Of a DNA stretch of 64,000 bases, positions 54,202-63,830 are shown in pieces. Within the stretch, counting starts at the first letter, position 1. Every line of letters begins with the position of its first letter. The notes beneath the pieces were generated by a model. It had not been told where the DNA came from and did no database searches. It saw only the letters and a list, made by a program, of their open reading frames with translations. This DNA is from Deinococcus sedimenti (lineage in GTDB: Bacteria; Deinococcota; Deinococci; Deinococcales; Deinococcaceae). The DNA lies in assembly GCF_014648135.1 (NCBI RefSeq), contig NZ_BMQN01000002.1, forward strand, positions 62,001 through 126,000. The letters run 5' to 3'. A program made the position numbers and the translations under genes.

Positions 54202-54347
54202 TCCTGGCAGACCACCGGGGAGGCCCCCTGGCGCCCGCTGCTGGACATAGCGTGCTGGGCAGCGCCAGCGTTCGGGCCGGACGTCCATAAGGGCCCCTCA
54301 ACCTGCGGCCCACCTGCCGGGCGGAGCGCGCGGCTAGCGTGGGGCGC

Positions 54348-55457
54348 ATGCCCCTGAAACCGGACATCACGCCCCCCGAAGCGCAGGACACGCGGGTGGG
54401 GTTCGCCCTGGTCGGCATCGGCAAGCTGACCGCCGAGGAACTCATTCCCGCCGCGCGCACCAGCGAGCACGCGTACGTGGCCGCGCTCGTGAGCGGCGAG
54501 GCGGACAAGGCGCAGGGCTTCGCGCGCGCCCTGGGCTTGACCGAGCAGGACGCGTACACCTACGAGCAGTTCGACGAACTGGCGGACCGTGAGGACGTCC
54601 AGGCGGTGTACATCGTCACCCCGAACAGCCTGCACCGCGAGTACGCCACCCGCGCCGCCCGCCTGGGCAAACACGTCCTGTGCGAGAAACCGCTGGGCGT
54701 GAACGCCGAGGACGCCCAGGCCATCGTGGACGCCTGCCGGGAAGCCGGGGTGCTCCTGATGACCGCGTACCGCTGCCAGTACACCCCGGAACACTGGGCG
54801 GCCCGGGACGCCGTGCAGGACGGCATGCTGGGCGACCTGCGGCTGCTGCATTCCATTCACGCGCAGGTCGAGGACGACCCCGACGCGTGGCGCCTGAAAC
54901 GCGAGCTGGCGGGCGGCGGGCCGCTGCCGGACGTGGGCATCTACAGCCTGAACACCCTGCGTTTTCTGACCGGGCAGGAACCCGAGTGGGTGTTCGCCAC
55001 GCAGCACCAGCCCGGCGGCGACCCGAGATTCCAGGAGGTCGAGGCCTCCATGAGCGCCCTGCTGGGCTTCCCTGGCGGCGTGAGTGCCACCATCCAGACG
55101 AGTTACGCCGCGCACCGCACCGGCACCCTGCGCGTCATGGGCGAGCAGGGGAGCCTGCATATGGACCCCGCCTTCCCGTACGACGGCCTGAAGCTCAGCC
55201 TGTCCGACAACGACGGCACCCGCCAGCCCAGCTTCCCGGACTACGACCAGTTCACGCTGGAATTCGACCACTTCGCGCGGTGCATCCGCCGCGGCGACAC
55301 CCCGTGGACGCCCGGCGAGGAGGGCGTGCAGGACCACGTCATCATGGACGCCCTGTACGAGAGCGCCCGCACCGGGCAGGTCGTGCGCCTGCCCACCCAC
55401 ACGAAACGCGACGCCTTCCGCGGCACGAAACCGGAACTGCCGCAGAAGCAGCAGTAG
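54348..55457 (+). CDS. Gfo/Idh/MocA family NAD(P)-dependent oxidoreductase
   Basis: The 369-aa protein has the N-terminal Rossmann fold (VGFALVGIGKLTAEELIPAA near residues 17-36, a variant of GxGxxG). The family Lys motif is in GKHVLCEKPLGVNAEDA (CEKP near 110), followed by TAYRCQYTPEHWAARDAV, and the C-terminal domain has GGGPLPDVGIYSLN with the catalytic His position apparently replaced. It resembles glucose-fructose-oxidoreductase-like sugar dehydrogenases. The ATG at 54348 follows TAGCGT (54335-54340) by 7 bases; an in-frame GTG lies inside that hexamer and is rejected. The next gene encodes another oxidoreductase on the same strand. Confidence 0.9.
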   Translation: MPLKPDITPPEAQDTRVGFALVGIGKLTAEELIPAARTSEHAYVAALVSGEADKAQGFARALGLTEQDAYTYEQFDELADREDVQAVYIVTPNSLHREYATRAARLGKHVLCEKPLGVNAEDAQAIVDACREAGVLLMTAYRCQYTPEHWAARDAVQDGMLGDLRLLHSIHAQVEDDPDAWRLKRELAGGGPLPDVGIYSLNTLRFLTGQEPEWVFATQHQPGGDPRFQEVEASMSALLGFPGGVSATIQTSYAAHRTGTLRVMGEQGSLHMDPAFPYDGLKLSLSDNDGTRQPSFPDYDQFTLEFDHFARCIRRGDTPWTPGEEGVQDHVIMDALYESARTGQVVRLPTHTKRDAFRGTKPELPQKQQ

Positions 55458-55545
55458 ATCCCCAACGAACCCTGAACATCCCGCGCGGTGAAACCGTAGC
55501 CGCGCGCCCACCCGCACCCAGATCCACCCCCCCAGAATCGGGCGT

Positions 55546-56754
55546 ATGGATCTGCGCAGCGGACGAGCGTTCTGGCCCCTCACGAACGGCCTCATGCACA
55601 CCTACCCGCCCCTGAGCGGCGACGAACGCGCCGACGTGCTCGTCATCGGGGCGGGCATCACCGGCGCTCTGCTCGCCGACCGTCTGAGTGCCGCCGGGCT
55701 GGACGTCGTCGTGACCGACCTGCGCGACGCCGCGTTCGGCAGCACCAGCGCCAGCACCGCCCTGCTGCAGTACGAGATCGACACGAACCTCGTGGACCTG
55801 ATCCCCATGATCGGGCAGGCCGACGCGGAACGCGCCTACCACCTGTGCCGCGACGCCATCGACCTGGTCCGCGACCTGACCGCCGAACTGCCCGACGACT
55901 GCGGCTTCCGCGAACGGGGCAGCCTGTACTACGCCAGCACCCGCCGCGACGCCCGCATGCTCGCGCAGGAACACGCCGCCCGCACCCGCGCCGGACTGAA
56001 CGTCGAACACCTCGACGCCCGCAGCCTCAAGGCTCGTTTCGGGATCACCGCGCCCGCCGCGCTGTTCAGCCCCGACGGCGGCGAGGTCGACCCGTACCGC
56101 CTCGCGCAGCACCTCCTGCAACGCGCGCAGTCGCGCGGCGCGCGGGTGTACGACCGCACCGAGGTCACCCGCCTGGACGAGCACCGCACCGAATTCACCG
56201 CCCACACCGACCGGCACGCGAAGATCCAGGCCCGCTGGGTCATCGTCGCCACCGGGTACGAGGCCGAGAAATTCCTCGGGAAACGCCTCGCGCAGCTGAA
56301 GAACTCCTACGCCCTGGCGACCGAACCCATCGAACAGACGGACGGCGAACTGTGGCCCACCGGCTGCCTCATCTGGGAAACCGCCCGCCCGTACCTGTAC
56401 GCCCGCACCACCGGGGACGGCCGCGTCGTCATCGGCGGCGAGGACGACAACCACCACAACCCCGTCCGCCGCGAACGCGCCCTGAACGCCAAGCAGAAAC
56501 GCCTCGAACGCAAACTCGGGAAGCTCCTCCCTCACCTCCACCCCGAAACGGCCTTCGCCTGGGCCGGCACCTTCGGCGAAACCAAGGACGGCCTCGCATA
56601 CATCGGCCCCCGTGACAAGGGCGACCGCCTACTGTTCGCCCTCGGGTACGGCGGAAACGGCATCACGTACAGCGTGCAGGCCGCCCGCCTCCTCACCGGA
56701 CTGATCCAGGGAGAGGAGAGTGACGACCTGCGGATCTTCCGGCTGGACCGCTGA
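55546..56754 (+). CDS. FAD-dependent oxidoreductase (DAO family)
   Basis: The 402-aa protein has the N-terminal dinucleotide-binding motif VLVIGAGITGALLADRLSAAG (near residues 32-52), the FAD-contact segment FGSTSASTALLQYEID and a C-terminal GYGGNGITYSVQAARLL with the second FAD contact. It belongs to the D-amino-acid oxidase/glycine oxidase/GlpD-like superfamily. The substrate is unknown. It is soluble and lacks a signal peptide. It starts 88 bases after the sugar-oxidoreductase gene and may be cotranscribed. I see no clear -10 or ribosome-binding site. Its stop lies 3 bases from that of the convergent lipoprotein gene. Confidence 0.9.
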   Translation: MDLRSGRAFWPLTNGLMHTYPPLSGDERADVLVIGAGITGALLADRLSAAGLDVVVTDLRDAAFGSTSASTALLQYEIDTNLVDLIPMIGQADAERAYHLCRDAIDLVRDLTAELPDDCGFRERGSLYYASTRRDARMLAQEHAARTRAGLNVEHLDARSLKARFGITAPAALFSPDGGEVDPYRLAQHLLQRAQSRGARVYDRTEVTRLDEHRTEFTAHTDRHAKIQARWVIVATGYEAEKFLGKRLAQLKNSYALATEPIEQTDGELWPTGCLIWETARPYLYARTTGDGRVVIGGEDDNHHNPVRRERALNAKQKRLERKLGKLLPHLHPETAFAWAGTFGETKDGLAYIGPRDKGDRLLFALGYGGNGITYSVQAARLLTGLIQGEESDDLRIFRLDR

Positions 56755-56757
56755 CGA

Positions 56758-58326
56758 CTATTCCAGCTCCACCTCGGGCAGCGTCAGCGTGCCGCTCAGC
56801 GTCACCGACTGCCCGGCGTTCCCGCCCAGCACCACGTTCCGCAGGGTGAGTTTCGCACTGCCGCCCGTCCAGCCGTCCAGCGTGACCGTGCCACTCCGGG
56901 CGAACAGCGTGTTCACCTTGACCGGACTCGTGCGGATGTCGGTAAACGTCGCCCCGGTGACCTGCGCGCCGGACGCGCCGCCCAGCGTGAACGTCTGCCC
57001 CGCCGCGAGCGACCCGTGCAGCGTCAGGAACAGTGTCCGCTGGTGCCCCGCCACCGGCGCGGAGAGCTTCACGCTCAGGTGCGACCCGTCCGCGCGGCGC
57101 GTGGCCCGCGCCCCGGCACCAGGCAGGGGATCCGCTGCCAGCTGATCGGCTGGCGTCACCCCACTCAGGGTCAGGGTGCCGCTCGGGCTCAGGTTCGGGG
57201 CCGCGTAGCGGTACACGCGGGTGCCCGCCACGGCGTAGGCGATCCCGCCGCCCGCGGCGACGTACTGGAGTTCGCTCGCCGAGACATCGCGGTCGACCCG
57301 CGGAAGCTCGTACTCCTCACCGCCGGGCCGCCGCAGCAGCGTCCGGTTGTTCACGGACACCACGGCGTCTCCGTCGGCGGCGACGTGTTCCAGCACGCCC
57401 ACGCGGTCGCTGCGCACGCCGCCGTGCCACAGGAAGTACCCGCTGTACACGAGCGCGCCGTTGAGTTCGTTCGCGTACGTGACCACGTAGCCGCCAGGCG
57501 TCCAGCGCTCCACGCTGAGTTCGCGCTCCTTGATGGACTTCGTGGGCAGGGTCTCGAAGGAGCCGTCGGCGCGCACCAGCAGGCCCCGCAGCGCCACCGT
57601 GTTGCCGTGCGGCATGAATGCGATCTCCTCGCCGCTGCCCGGCTGGCCCGGCACCACGTCCACGTAGGGATGGGAAGCGGAGGTGGACTTGTACTCGAAG
57701 GCCCGCACCTGCCGCCGCTCCTGGCCGGGCCGCCACGTCCAGCTGTAGCCCCCCCGGTCTTCGGACGGGGCGTCGTCGTTCAGTTTCCGGTAGCGGTGCG
57801 AGCCGTGCACGGTGCCGTCCTCGTCCACGCGGTTCAGGGATGCGCGGTTACTCAGGAAGCCGTTGACGATATCCGGTTCGTACAAGTATGGCGTCAAGAA
57901 CCGTTCGCCCTGGGCTGTGACATAAGGCACCGGCCCGAAGTCGAGCTGGCTACCCATGAAGTACAGCCCCGCGCCGTTCACGCCGTACCCGGTCATGTCG
58001 GCTGGGGCCTCGGCTGCCACCTGCACGCCCGCCGCGTTCAGGCGGTACACCGTCCGCAGGTACTCTTGTCCGTCGGCGGCGCGGCAGCGCAGGCCCAGCA
58101 GCGCGCCGCCCCGGCCATCCGGCTGGAAGCCGGCCGGGTGCCAGCTGCTGATCTCCGAGTTCGAGTCGAGGACGCACCCGGCCGGTACGCTCAGCGTGTC
58201 CAGTACTGTCCCCGTGTACTGGGGCGTGGCGGGCGCCTGCGGGGTGGGCGTGGGGCCACCTCCACCCCCACCGGTGCAGGCGGTCAGGGCGAGGGTCAGC
58301 AGGGCGGCGGCACCGTGTCTTCGCAT
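56758..58326 (-). CDS. lipoprotein of unknown function
   Basis: The 522-aa protein has a short signal with lipobox (AAALLTLALTAC, Cys near residue 17) followed by a poly-Gly and Thr-Pro spacer (GGGGGGPTPTPQAP). The body shows repeated strand-turn patterns (GAGLYFMGSQL, GGYVVTYANELNG, GGGIAYAVAGTRVYRY), like a beta-propeller of six or so blades. The C-terminal 150 residues look like a separate beta domain with repeated TLTLSG/VTLDGWTGGSAKLTL strands. The ATG at 58326 is chosen because TAGGCT (58333-58338) ends 6 bases before it; a GTG two codons upstream would fall inside that spacing. The function is unknown. Confidence 0.8.
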   Translation of the reverse strand: MRRHGAAALLTLALTACTGGGGGGPTPTPQAPATPQYTGTVLDTLSVPAGCVLDSNSEISSWHPAGFQPDGRGGALLGLRCRAADGQEYLRTVYRLNAAGVQVAAEAPADMTGYGVNGAGLYFMGSQLDFGPVPYVTAQGERFLTPYLYEPDIVNGFLSNRASLNRVDEDGTVHGSHRYRKLNDDAPSEDRGGYSWTWRPGQERRQVRAFEYKSTSASHPYVDVVPGQPGSGEEIAFMPHGNTVALRGLLVRADGSFETLPTKSIKERELSVERWTPGGYVVTYANELNGALVYSGYFLWHGGVRSDRVGVLEHVAADGDAVVSVNNRTLLRRPGGEEYELPRVDRDVSASELQYVAAGGGIAYAVAGTRVYRYAAPNLSPSGTLTLSGVTPADQLAADPLPGAGARATRRADGSHLSVKLSAPVAGHQRTLFLTLHGSLAAGQTFTLGGASGAQVTGATFTDIRTSPVKVNTLFARSGTVTLDGWTGGSAKLTLRNVVLGGNAGQSVTLSGTLTLPEVELE

Positions 58327-58385
58327 GCTCACAGCCTACGGACGGGCCGGGACACTTACGGGGACAGTTCCGGACCAAGAGAGGA

Positions 58386-58418
58386 GGGGCGTTCCGGCCG
58401 CGTGACCTGGAACGCCCC
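58386..58418 (-). terminator. intrinsic terminator of the pyr operon
   Basis: GGGGCGTTCC (58386-58395) pairs perfectly with GGAACGCCCC (58409-58418), located 18 bases after the pyrC stop on the minus strand. The following TCCTCTCTT is weakly T-rich. Confidence 0.75.
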
Positions 58419-58435
58419 CCGGCCCTCTGCGGACC

Positions 58436-59695
58436 TTACCGCTGGTACGCGACCCGGCCGTCCACGATGGTCAGGACCGGCCAGCCTTTCAGGGTCTCGC
58501 CCGCCCAGGGGGTGAATTTCGCCTTGCTTTTGAATTCGGCGGGGTTGACGGGGCGTTCGGTGGTCAGGTCGAGGATGACCAGATCGGCCTTCGCGCCCGC
58601 GTCCAGGGTGGGTTCGTCCCAGCCCATGACGCGCGCCGGGGCGGCGGTCATCAGGTCCAGGATGCGGTCCAGGCCCAGCGTGTCCGCGAAGCGGGTGTAC
58701 ATCAGCGGGAACGCCAGTTCGATGTACGCGATGCCGCTGGGGGCGTCCAGCAGGTCGCGTTCCTTCTCCGCGCGGGTGTGCGGCGCGTGATCCGTCGCGA
58801 TGCAGTCCACGCTGCCGTCCCGCAGGCCCTCCAGCAGGTGGTCGGCGTCCGCCTGCGTGCGCAGGGGCGGCGCGACCTTGTAGATCGCGTCGAAGGAGCG
58901 CAGCGCCTCGTCCGTCAGGGTCAGGTGGTGCGGGCAGACCTCGCAGGTCACCGGGAGGCCCTGCGCCTTCGCGGCGCGCACCAGATCCAGCGCGCGCGCC
59001 GTGCTCAGGTGCTGGATGTGCAGCCGCGCGGGGACGCCCTGCGCGTGCAGGCCCGCCACGATCTCGATATCCCGCGCCACGCGCGCCGCCTCCGCCGAGG
59101 CCGGGTTGCCCGGCAGGCCCAGCGCCTCACTGACCGGCCCCTCGTTCATCACGCCGTCCGCGCGCAGGGTGGCGTCCTCGGCGTGCACGCTGATCACCAT
59201 CCCCAGGCTCCCGGCGGTCTCCAGACCCAGGCGCAGCGTGCGGGCGTTCTCGTTCGTGCGCCCGTCATCCGTGAACATCGCCGCACCTGCCTCCTTCAGG
59301 TAGGTCAGTTCGGCCAGTTCTTCGCCCTTCTGCCCCTTCGTCAGCGCCGCCGCCGGACGCAGGCGCGCGAAGCCCAGCCCCGCCGCCTTCTCAATCAGCG
59401 TCCGCACGATCGCCGGATCGTCCACCACGGGGCTCGTGTTCGGCATGCTGACCACCGTGCCGTACCCACCGGCCGCCGCCGCCGCCAGACCACTGCTCAG
59501 GTCCTCCTTCTCCGTCTGCCCCGGCTCCCGCAGGTGCGCGTGCAGCTCGATCAGCGCGGGCGCGACCGTGCCGCCCTGCCCGTCGATGACCTGCCCTTCT
59601 TCCGGAAGGTTCCAGCCCTTGATCAGGCCGCCCTCGATGGTGACGCTCTCGGTCTTCTCCGACCCGACGCGCTTGATATTCGTAATCGTGATCAT
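58436..59695 (-). CDS. pyrC: dihydroorotase
   Basis: PyrC cyclises carbamoyl aspartate to dihydroorotate. The 419-aa type I enzyme carries the metal ligands in IELHAHLREPGQTEKEDL (HxH near residues 55-57), a histidine in VISVHAEDATL (near 175), EVCPHHLTLTDEAL (near 225) and the catalytic Asp in DCIATDHAPHTRAEKERDL (near 300). In most type I enzymes the N-terminal motif reads HVHLREPG; here it is HAHLREPG. GGAGGA lies before the ATG at 59695; the frame is open further, without support. It is the last gene of the pyr operon, 17 bases after the phosphoesterase gene. Confidence 0.96.
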   Translation of the reverse strand: MITITNIKRVGSEKTESVTIEGGLIKGWNLPEEGQVIDGQGGTVAPALIELHAHLREPGQTEKEDLSSGLAAAAAGGYGTVVSMPNTSPVVDDPAIVRTLIEKAAGLGFARLRPAAALTKGQKGEELAELTYLKEAGAAMFTDDGRTNENARTLRLGLETAGSLGMVISVHAEDATLRADGVMNEGPVSEALGLPGNPASAEAARVARDIEIVAGLHAQGVPARLHIQHLSTARALDLVRAAKAQGLPVTCEVCPHHLTLTDEALRSFDAIYKVAPPLRTQADADHLLEGLRDGSVDCIATDHAPHTRAEKERDLLDAPSGIAYIELAFPLMYTRFADTLGLDRILDLMTAAPARVMGWDEPTLDAGAKADLVILDLTTERPVNPAEFKSKAKFTPWAGETLKGWPVLTIVDGRVAYQR

Positions 59696-59712
59696 GTGTC
59701 CTCCAGCGAGCC

Positions 59713-60378
59713 TCAGGACTCGTCGTACAGATGAATGGATCTGGACTGGGCGTCCCACACGCCGAAGCGACCGGTGGACGCCGAGCCGAGATCGAGGTAC
59801 ACCACGCCCTCGCCGCGCAGGTCCACGACCGGTTCGCGCTGCGGTTTGTGGCCGTGCACCGAGTACGTCAGGGCAGGGTGCAGGTGCGTGGGTAGGGGGT
59901 GCAGGCCCATGTCGGGCGTGTCCCACAGGTACCCGGTGTCCAGCAGGTCGTCGGCGTGCGCGCCCAGGCTGGGACGGGCCGCGTGCGCGCACAGCATCGG
60001 CCCTTCCACGACGTACGGCCGCGCCAGCGCCCGGAAGCGTTCCAGATCGGTGATGAAGGCGTTCAGGTCATCCCCGGCCGCCTCGTACTGGGCGACGACC
60101 TCGGTCTCGTGCTCGCGGAACCACGCGGTGCGGGCTCGGCCCGTCAGGTTCAGGCCCTCGGTGCAGACCCAGTGTTCGTGGTTGCCCCACAGCAGCGTCG
60201 CGCGGCCCGACTCGGCCCAGTTCAGGGCGCGCCGCAGGGCCGCGCGTGAATCCGGGCCCCGGTGCAGCAGGTCGCCCAGCAGGATCAGCGAACGGTCCGG
60301 GAAGCGCGCCTCCACCCACTCCAGGAAGTGGGAGCAGCCGTGGATGTCCGGCACCACGATGGAGGGCGCGCCCGGCAA
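59713..60378 (-). CDS. metallophosphoesterase within the pyr operon
   Basis: The 221-aa calcineurin-like phosphoesterase has the metal ligands in IVVPDIHGCSHFLEW (DxH near residues 11-13), LILLGDLLHRGPDS (GDxxxRG, near 33), LLWGNHEHWV (GNHE near 64) and SVHGHKPQREPVV (GHxP near 175). It resembles PrpE/ApaH-type phosphatases acting on phosphoproteins or dinucleoside polyphosphates. It starts with TTG at 60378, three bases after the pyrB stop; an ATG that keeps the first strand is not available, so TTG is the most reasonable start. Its position between pyrB and pyrC suggests a nucleotide-related role, which is inference. Confidence 0.85.
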   Translation of the reverse strand: MPGAPSIVVPDIHGCSHFLEWVEARFPDRSLILLGDLLHRGPDSRAALRRALNWAESGRATLLWGNHEHWVCTEGLNLTGRARTAWFREHETEVVAQYEAAGDDLNAFITDLERFRALARPYVVEGPMLCAHAARPSLGAHADDLLDTGYLWDTPDMGLHPLPTHLHPALTYSVHGHKPQREPVVDLRGEGVVYLDLGSASTGRFGVWDAQSRSIHLYDES

Positions 60379-60381
60379 GGG

Positions 60382-61944
<1,563 letters not shown>

Positions 61945-61977
61945 GGGGCTCCTTCTCCTGCCTCACGGGGCGGGTGC

Positions 61978-61991
61978 AGCCTCACGGGACT
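61978..61991 (-). promoter_or_regulatory. PyrR-binding RNA loop
   Basis: On the minus strand AGTCCCGTGAGGCT agrees at all positions with the PyrR-binding consensus ARUCCNGNGAGGYU. It is flanked by GCAG/CTGC arms that make a short stem. A partial second copy, CCCGTGAGGC, follows close to the leader ribosome-binding site. Confidence 0.85.
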
Positions 61992-62048
61992 GCCGGGAAA
62001 GGGACGTGGTGTGGAGTTGTGGGTCGCGCCAGGCGGCGGGCCTCGTGG

Positions 62049-62078
62049 AGTGTACACCGCCGGGCGCCGGGGTGTCAT
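62049..62078 (-). promoter_or_regulatory. pyr operon promoter
   Basis: ATGACA (62073-62078) and TACACT (62049-62054) lie 18 bases apart on the minus strand. The predicted start is about 100 bases before the leader ORF. Confidence 0.65.
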
Positions 62079-62120
62079 GTCGCCTGTCCGGCCCGGCGGG
62101 GGAGGGTGCGGCGCACCAAA

Positions 62121-62150
62121 CTTGACATGATGGCACTCAGGTTTTACTAT
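62121..62150 (+). promoter_or_regulatory. hsp20 promoter with overlapping HAIR-type (HspR) operator
   Basis: TTGACA (62122-62127) and TACTAT (62145-62150) are 17 bases apart, a near-ideal housekeeping promoter. CTTGACA-N7-ACTCAGG (62121-62141) covers the -35 and most of the spacer and fits the HspR repeat at 11 of 14 positions. The same motif stands before lon. Confidence 0.78.
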
Positions 62151-62224
62151 GACTGCAGTTGAGCGCAAGGCACTCAGATGTCATGCAAGAGTGCGGCGCG
62201 CTTCCAGTCTCAGGAGGTACAGTG

Positions 62225-62665
62225 ATGATGCGATTCGATCCCTTCCGTGAAATCGAGGAACTCACCCAGCGCATGGACCGCGCCTTCGGCCAGCCCACCG
62301 CGCCCGCCCGCTTCGCCCCGCCCGTCGACGTCCACGAGGACGAGCACGGCCTCGAACTCACCCTCGACCTGCCCGGCGTCAGCCCCGACCAGGTGCAGAT
62401 CGAAGCGGAAAACCAGACCCTGACCGTCCAGGCCACCCGCACCTACGACCGCCGCGAGGGCCGCACCGCCCACCGCGTCGAACGCGCCCACGGCACCCTC
62501 GCCCGCACCTTCAGCGTCCCCGCCAAGTACGACCTGACGAAGGTCGAGGCGGACCTGCAACACGGCACCCTGACCCTCCGTGTGCCCCGCAGCGAGGCCG
62601 CGCAGAAACGCACCATCACCGTCCGCACCGGCCACGTCCTCGACACCGACACCGCCAGCGCGTAA
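62225..62665 (+). CDS. small heat-shock protein, Hsp20 family
   Basis: This ATP-independent holdase chaperone of 146 aa has a short N-terminal arm (MMRFDPFREIEELTQRMDRAF), the alpha-crystallin domain (about residues 38-128: PPVDVHEDEHGLELTLDLPG, VQIEAENQTLTVQATR, ARTFSVPAKYDLTKVEADL, HGTLTLRVPRSE) and a short tail. The usual C-terminal I-x-I motif is represented by TITVRTG. AGGAGGT lies 6 bases before the ATG at 62225; a GTG one codon upstream is also possible. The leader is about 165 bases long from the predicted start, so RNA-level control is possible. An HspR-type operator controls the promoter. A 12-bp terminator follows. Confidence 0.95.
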   Translation: MMRFDPFREIEELTQRMDRAFGQPTAPARFAPPVDVHEDEHGLELTLDLPGVSPDQVQIEAENQTLTVQATRTYDRREGRTAHRVERAHGTLARTFSVPAKYDLTKVEADLQHGTLTLRVPRSEAAQKRTITVRTGHVLDTDTASA

Positions 62666-62679
62666 GCCCGAACTCAGCA

Positions 62680-62711
62680 GCAGGGCGAGCCATTTGATCG
62701 GCTCGCCCTGC
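62680..62711 (+). terminator. terminator of hsp20
   Basis: GCAGGGCGAGCC (62680-62691) pairs perfectly with GGCTCGCCCTGC (62700-62711), loop of 8. The following CTGTTCTG is weakly T-rich. Confidence 0.82.
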
Positions 62712-62722
62712 CTGTTCTGTCA

Positions 62723-62785
62723 GTGGGGAGTAGGAAGTGGGAAGTGGATGGGTCGCCGTTCCACTTCCCACTCACCACTTCCCAC
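62723..62785. repeat. GTGGGAAGTGGG-type inverted repeat
   Basis: 62723-62748 and 62760-62785 are inverted copies (about 22 of 26 positions, with the inner AGTGGGAAGTGGA perfect). Each arm consists of degenerate tandem GTGGGAA units. It lies between the convergent hsp20 and hypothetical gene, and the motif is shared with the palindrome at 5295-5358. Confidence 0.6.
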
Positions 62786-63718
62786 TCACTCGCCTTCACG
62801 GACGGCTTCCAGCAGCTCCTGCACGATGTTCAGCGCCGCCGGGCCCAGCGGGGAGCGCGTGACGCCCATCAGCGTGCCGAGCTTCTCGCGCCGCGCGGGC
62901 GTGAGGTTCAGCCAGTTGTGCAGGTCGGCGCGGTGCGTGCGGGCGGTCTCGTCACGCAGGTAGCGCACCGCGCCGTCGTAGTACCCGGCCTGGAACGCGG
63001 ACCGCGCGCGGCGTTCCTGTTCGACGAGGCCCAGGCCGCGCGTGGCGAGCAGCACCCGCCGCGCCTCGGGTTCGCCGCCGAACGCGTACAGGCTCTCCAG
63101 GTGATTCACGGCCTTCGGGAAGCGCAGGCCCGCCGAGGCGCGCCACGCGTGCGGCAGGCGGATCTCGAACTCCGGCCAGAGGTGCACCCAGGTCAGCAGC
63201 GCCGGGTACAGGCGCGTCAGGGCGATGTCGCGGGCGTCCGCGAGGGCCAGCAGCTGCTCCTGCACGCCATGCCCCGCGCCCGTATGCGCGGCCCGCGCGG
63301 CGCTCAGGGCGTCCTGCGCGCCCAGCAGCAGCTCCGCGCGGTGCGCCGCCCGCTGCGACGCGCTGAGGTTCCACAGCGTCCGCTGGATGCGCCCGTAATG
63401 CCCGGTCGGGTCGTACAGCACGCGGCTGGTCGCCAGCAGCGCCAGCGGCGCCTCCGCGCGGGCCGCGTCCCAGTCCCGCCACGCCTCCAGCTGCTCGAAC
63501 GGGAAGCGCTCGACGATCACGCCCGCCCGCGCGTCCGAATGGGCACTCAGCAGGCCCCGCTCGAACGTCACGAACGTCGGCACGCTCCCCGCCCACTGGA
63601 ACTCCGTGCCGAAACTGCCCGCCTGCGCCACGGCGCGCACCTTGCGGTCGGCCACCAGCCGCTCCGCGACCCGTTCCGGCGAGTGCCGCTCCGACCTCTC
63701 CCTGCCTGCTTCCGTCAT
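62786..63718 (-). CDS. hypothetical protein with possible nucleotidyltransferase-like N-terminus
   Basis: This is a 310-aa soluble protein. The N-terminal part ([41 protein letters not shown], residues about 11-50) has a strand-loop-GS pattern similar to the start of nucleotidyltransferase folds, but the usual metal-binding DxD is not evident, so activity is doubtful. The remainder is long helices rich in Arg and Leu ([32 protein letters not shown]), resembling HEPN-type bundles. The ATG at 63718 has GAGGGGGG about 6 bases upstream; the frame extends upstream without support. I cannot assign a function. Confidence 0.72.
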   Translation of the reverse strand: MTEAGRERSERHSPERVAERLVADRKVRAVAQAGSFGTEFQWAGSVPTFVTFERGLLSAHSDARAGVIVERFPFEQLEAWRDWDAARAEAPLALLATSRVLYDPTGHYGRIQRTLWNLSASQRAAHRAELLLGAQDALSAARAAHTGAGHGVQEQLLALADARDIALTRLYPALLTWVHLWPEFEIRLPHAWRASAGLRFPKAVNHLESLYAFGGEPEARRVLLATRGLGLVEQERRARSAFQAGYYDGAVRYLRDETARTHRADLHNWLNLTPARREKLGTLMGVTRSPLGPAALNIVQELLEAVREGE

Positions 63719-63830
63719 CACGTCACCCCCCTCTTCCCGGTTCCGGCCGGGCCGGGCAGCATACCCCACCCCGCCCTGTACGCTCCGTGACCGCTGCGGC
63801 GTTCAGCCCCGCCTGTTCAGTCCTGGCCGT

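Noticed and set aside
51484..54288. A 934-codon frame on the minus strand covering IclR and the opposite of the TPR-GGDEF gene
   Set aside because: Only the last 266 codons have the IclR domains and a promoter. The remainder is the shadow of the plus-strand TPR gene, so a fusion is not supported.
54339..54347. GTG start for the Gfo/Idh gene three codons upstream
   Set aside because: It lies inside the TAGCGT -10 hexamer. The ATG at 54348 has the leaderless spacing.
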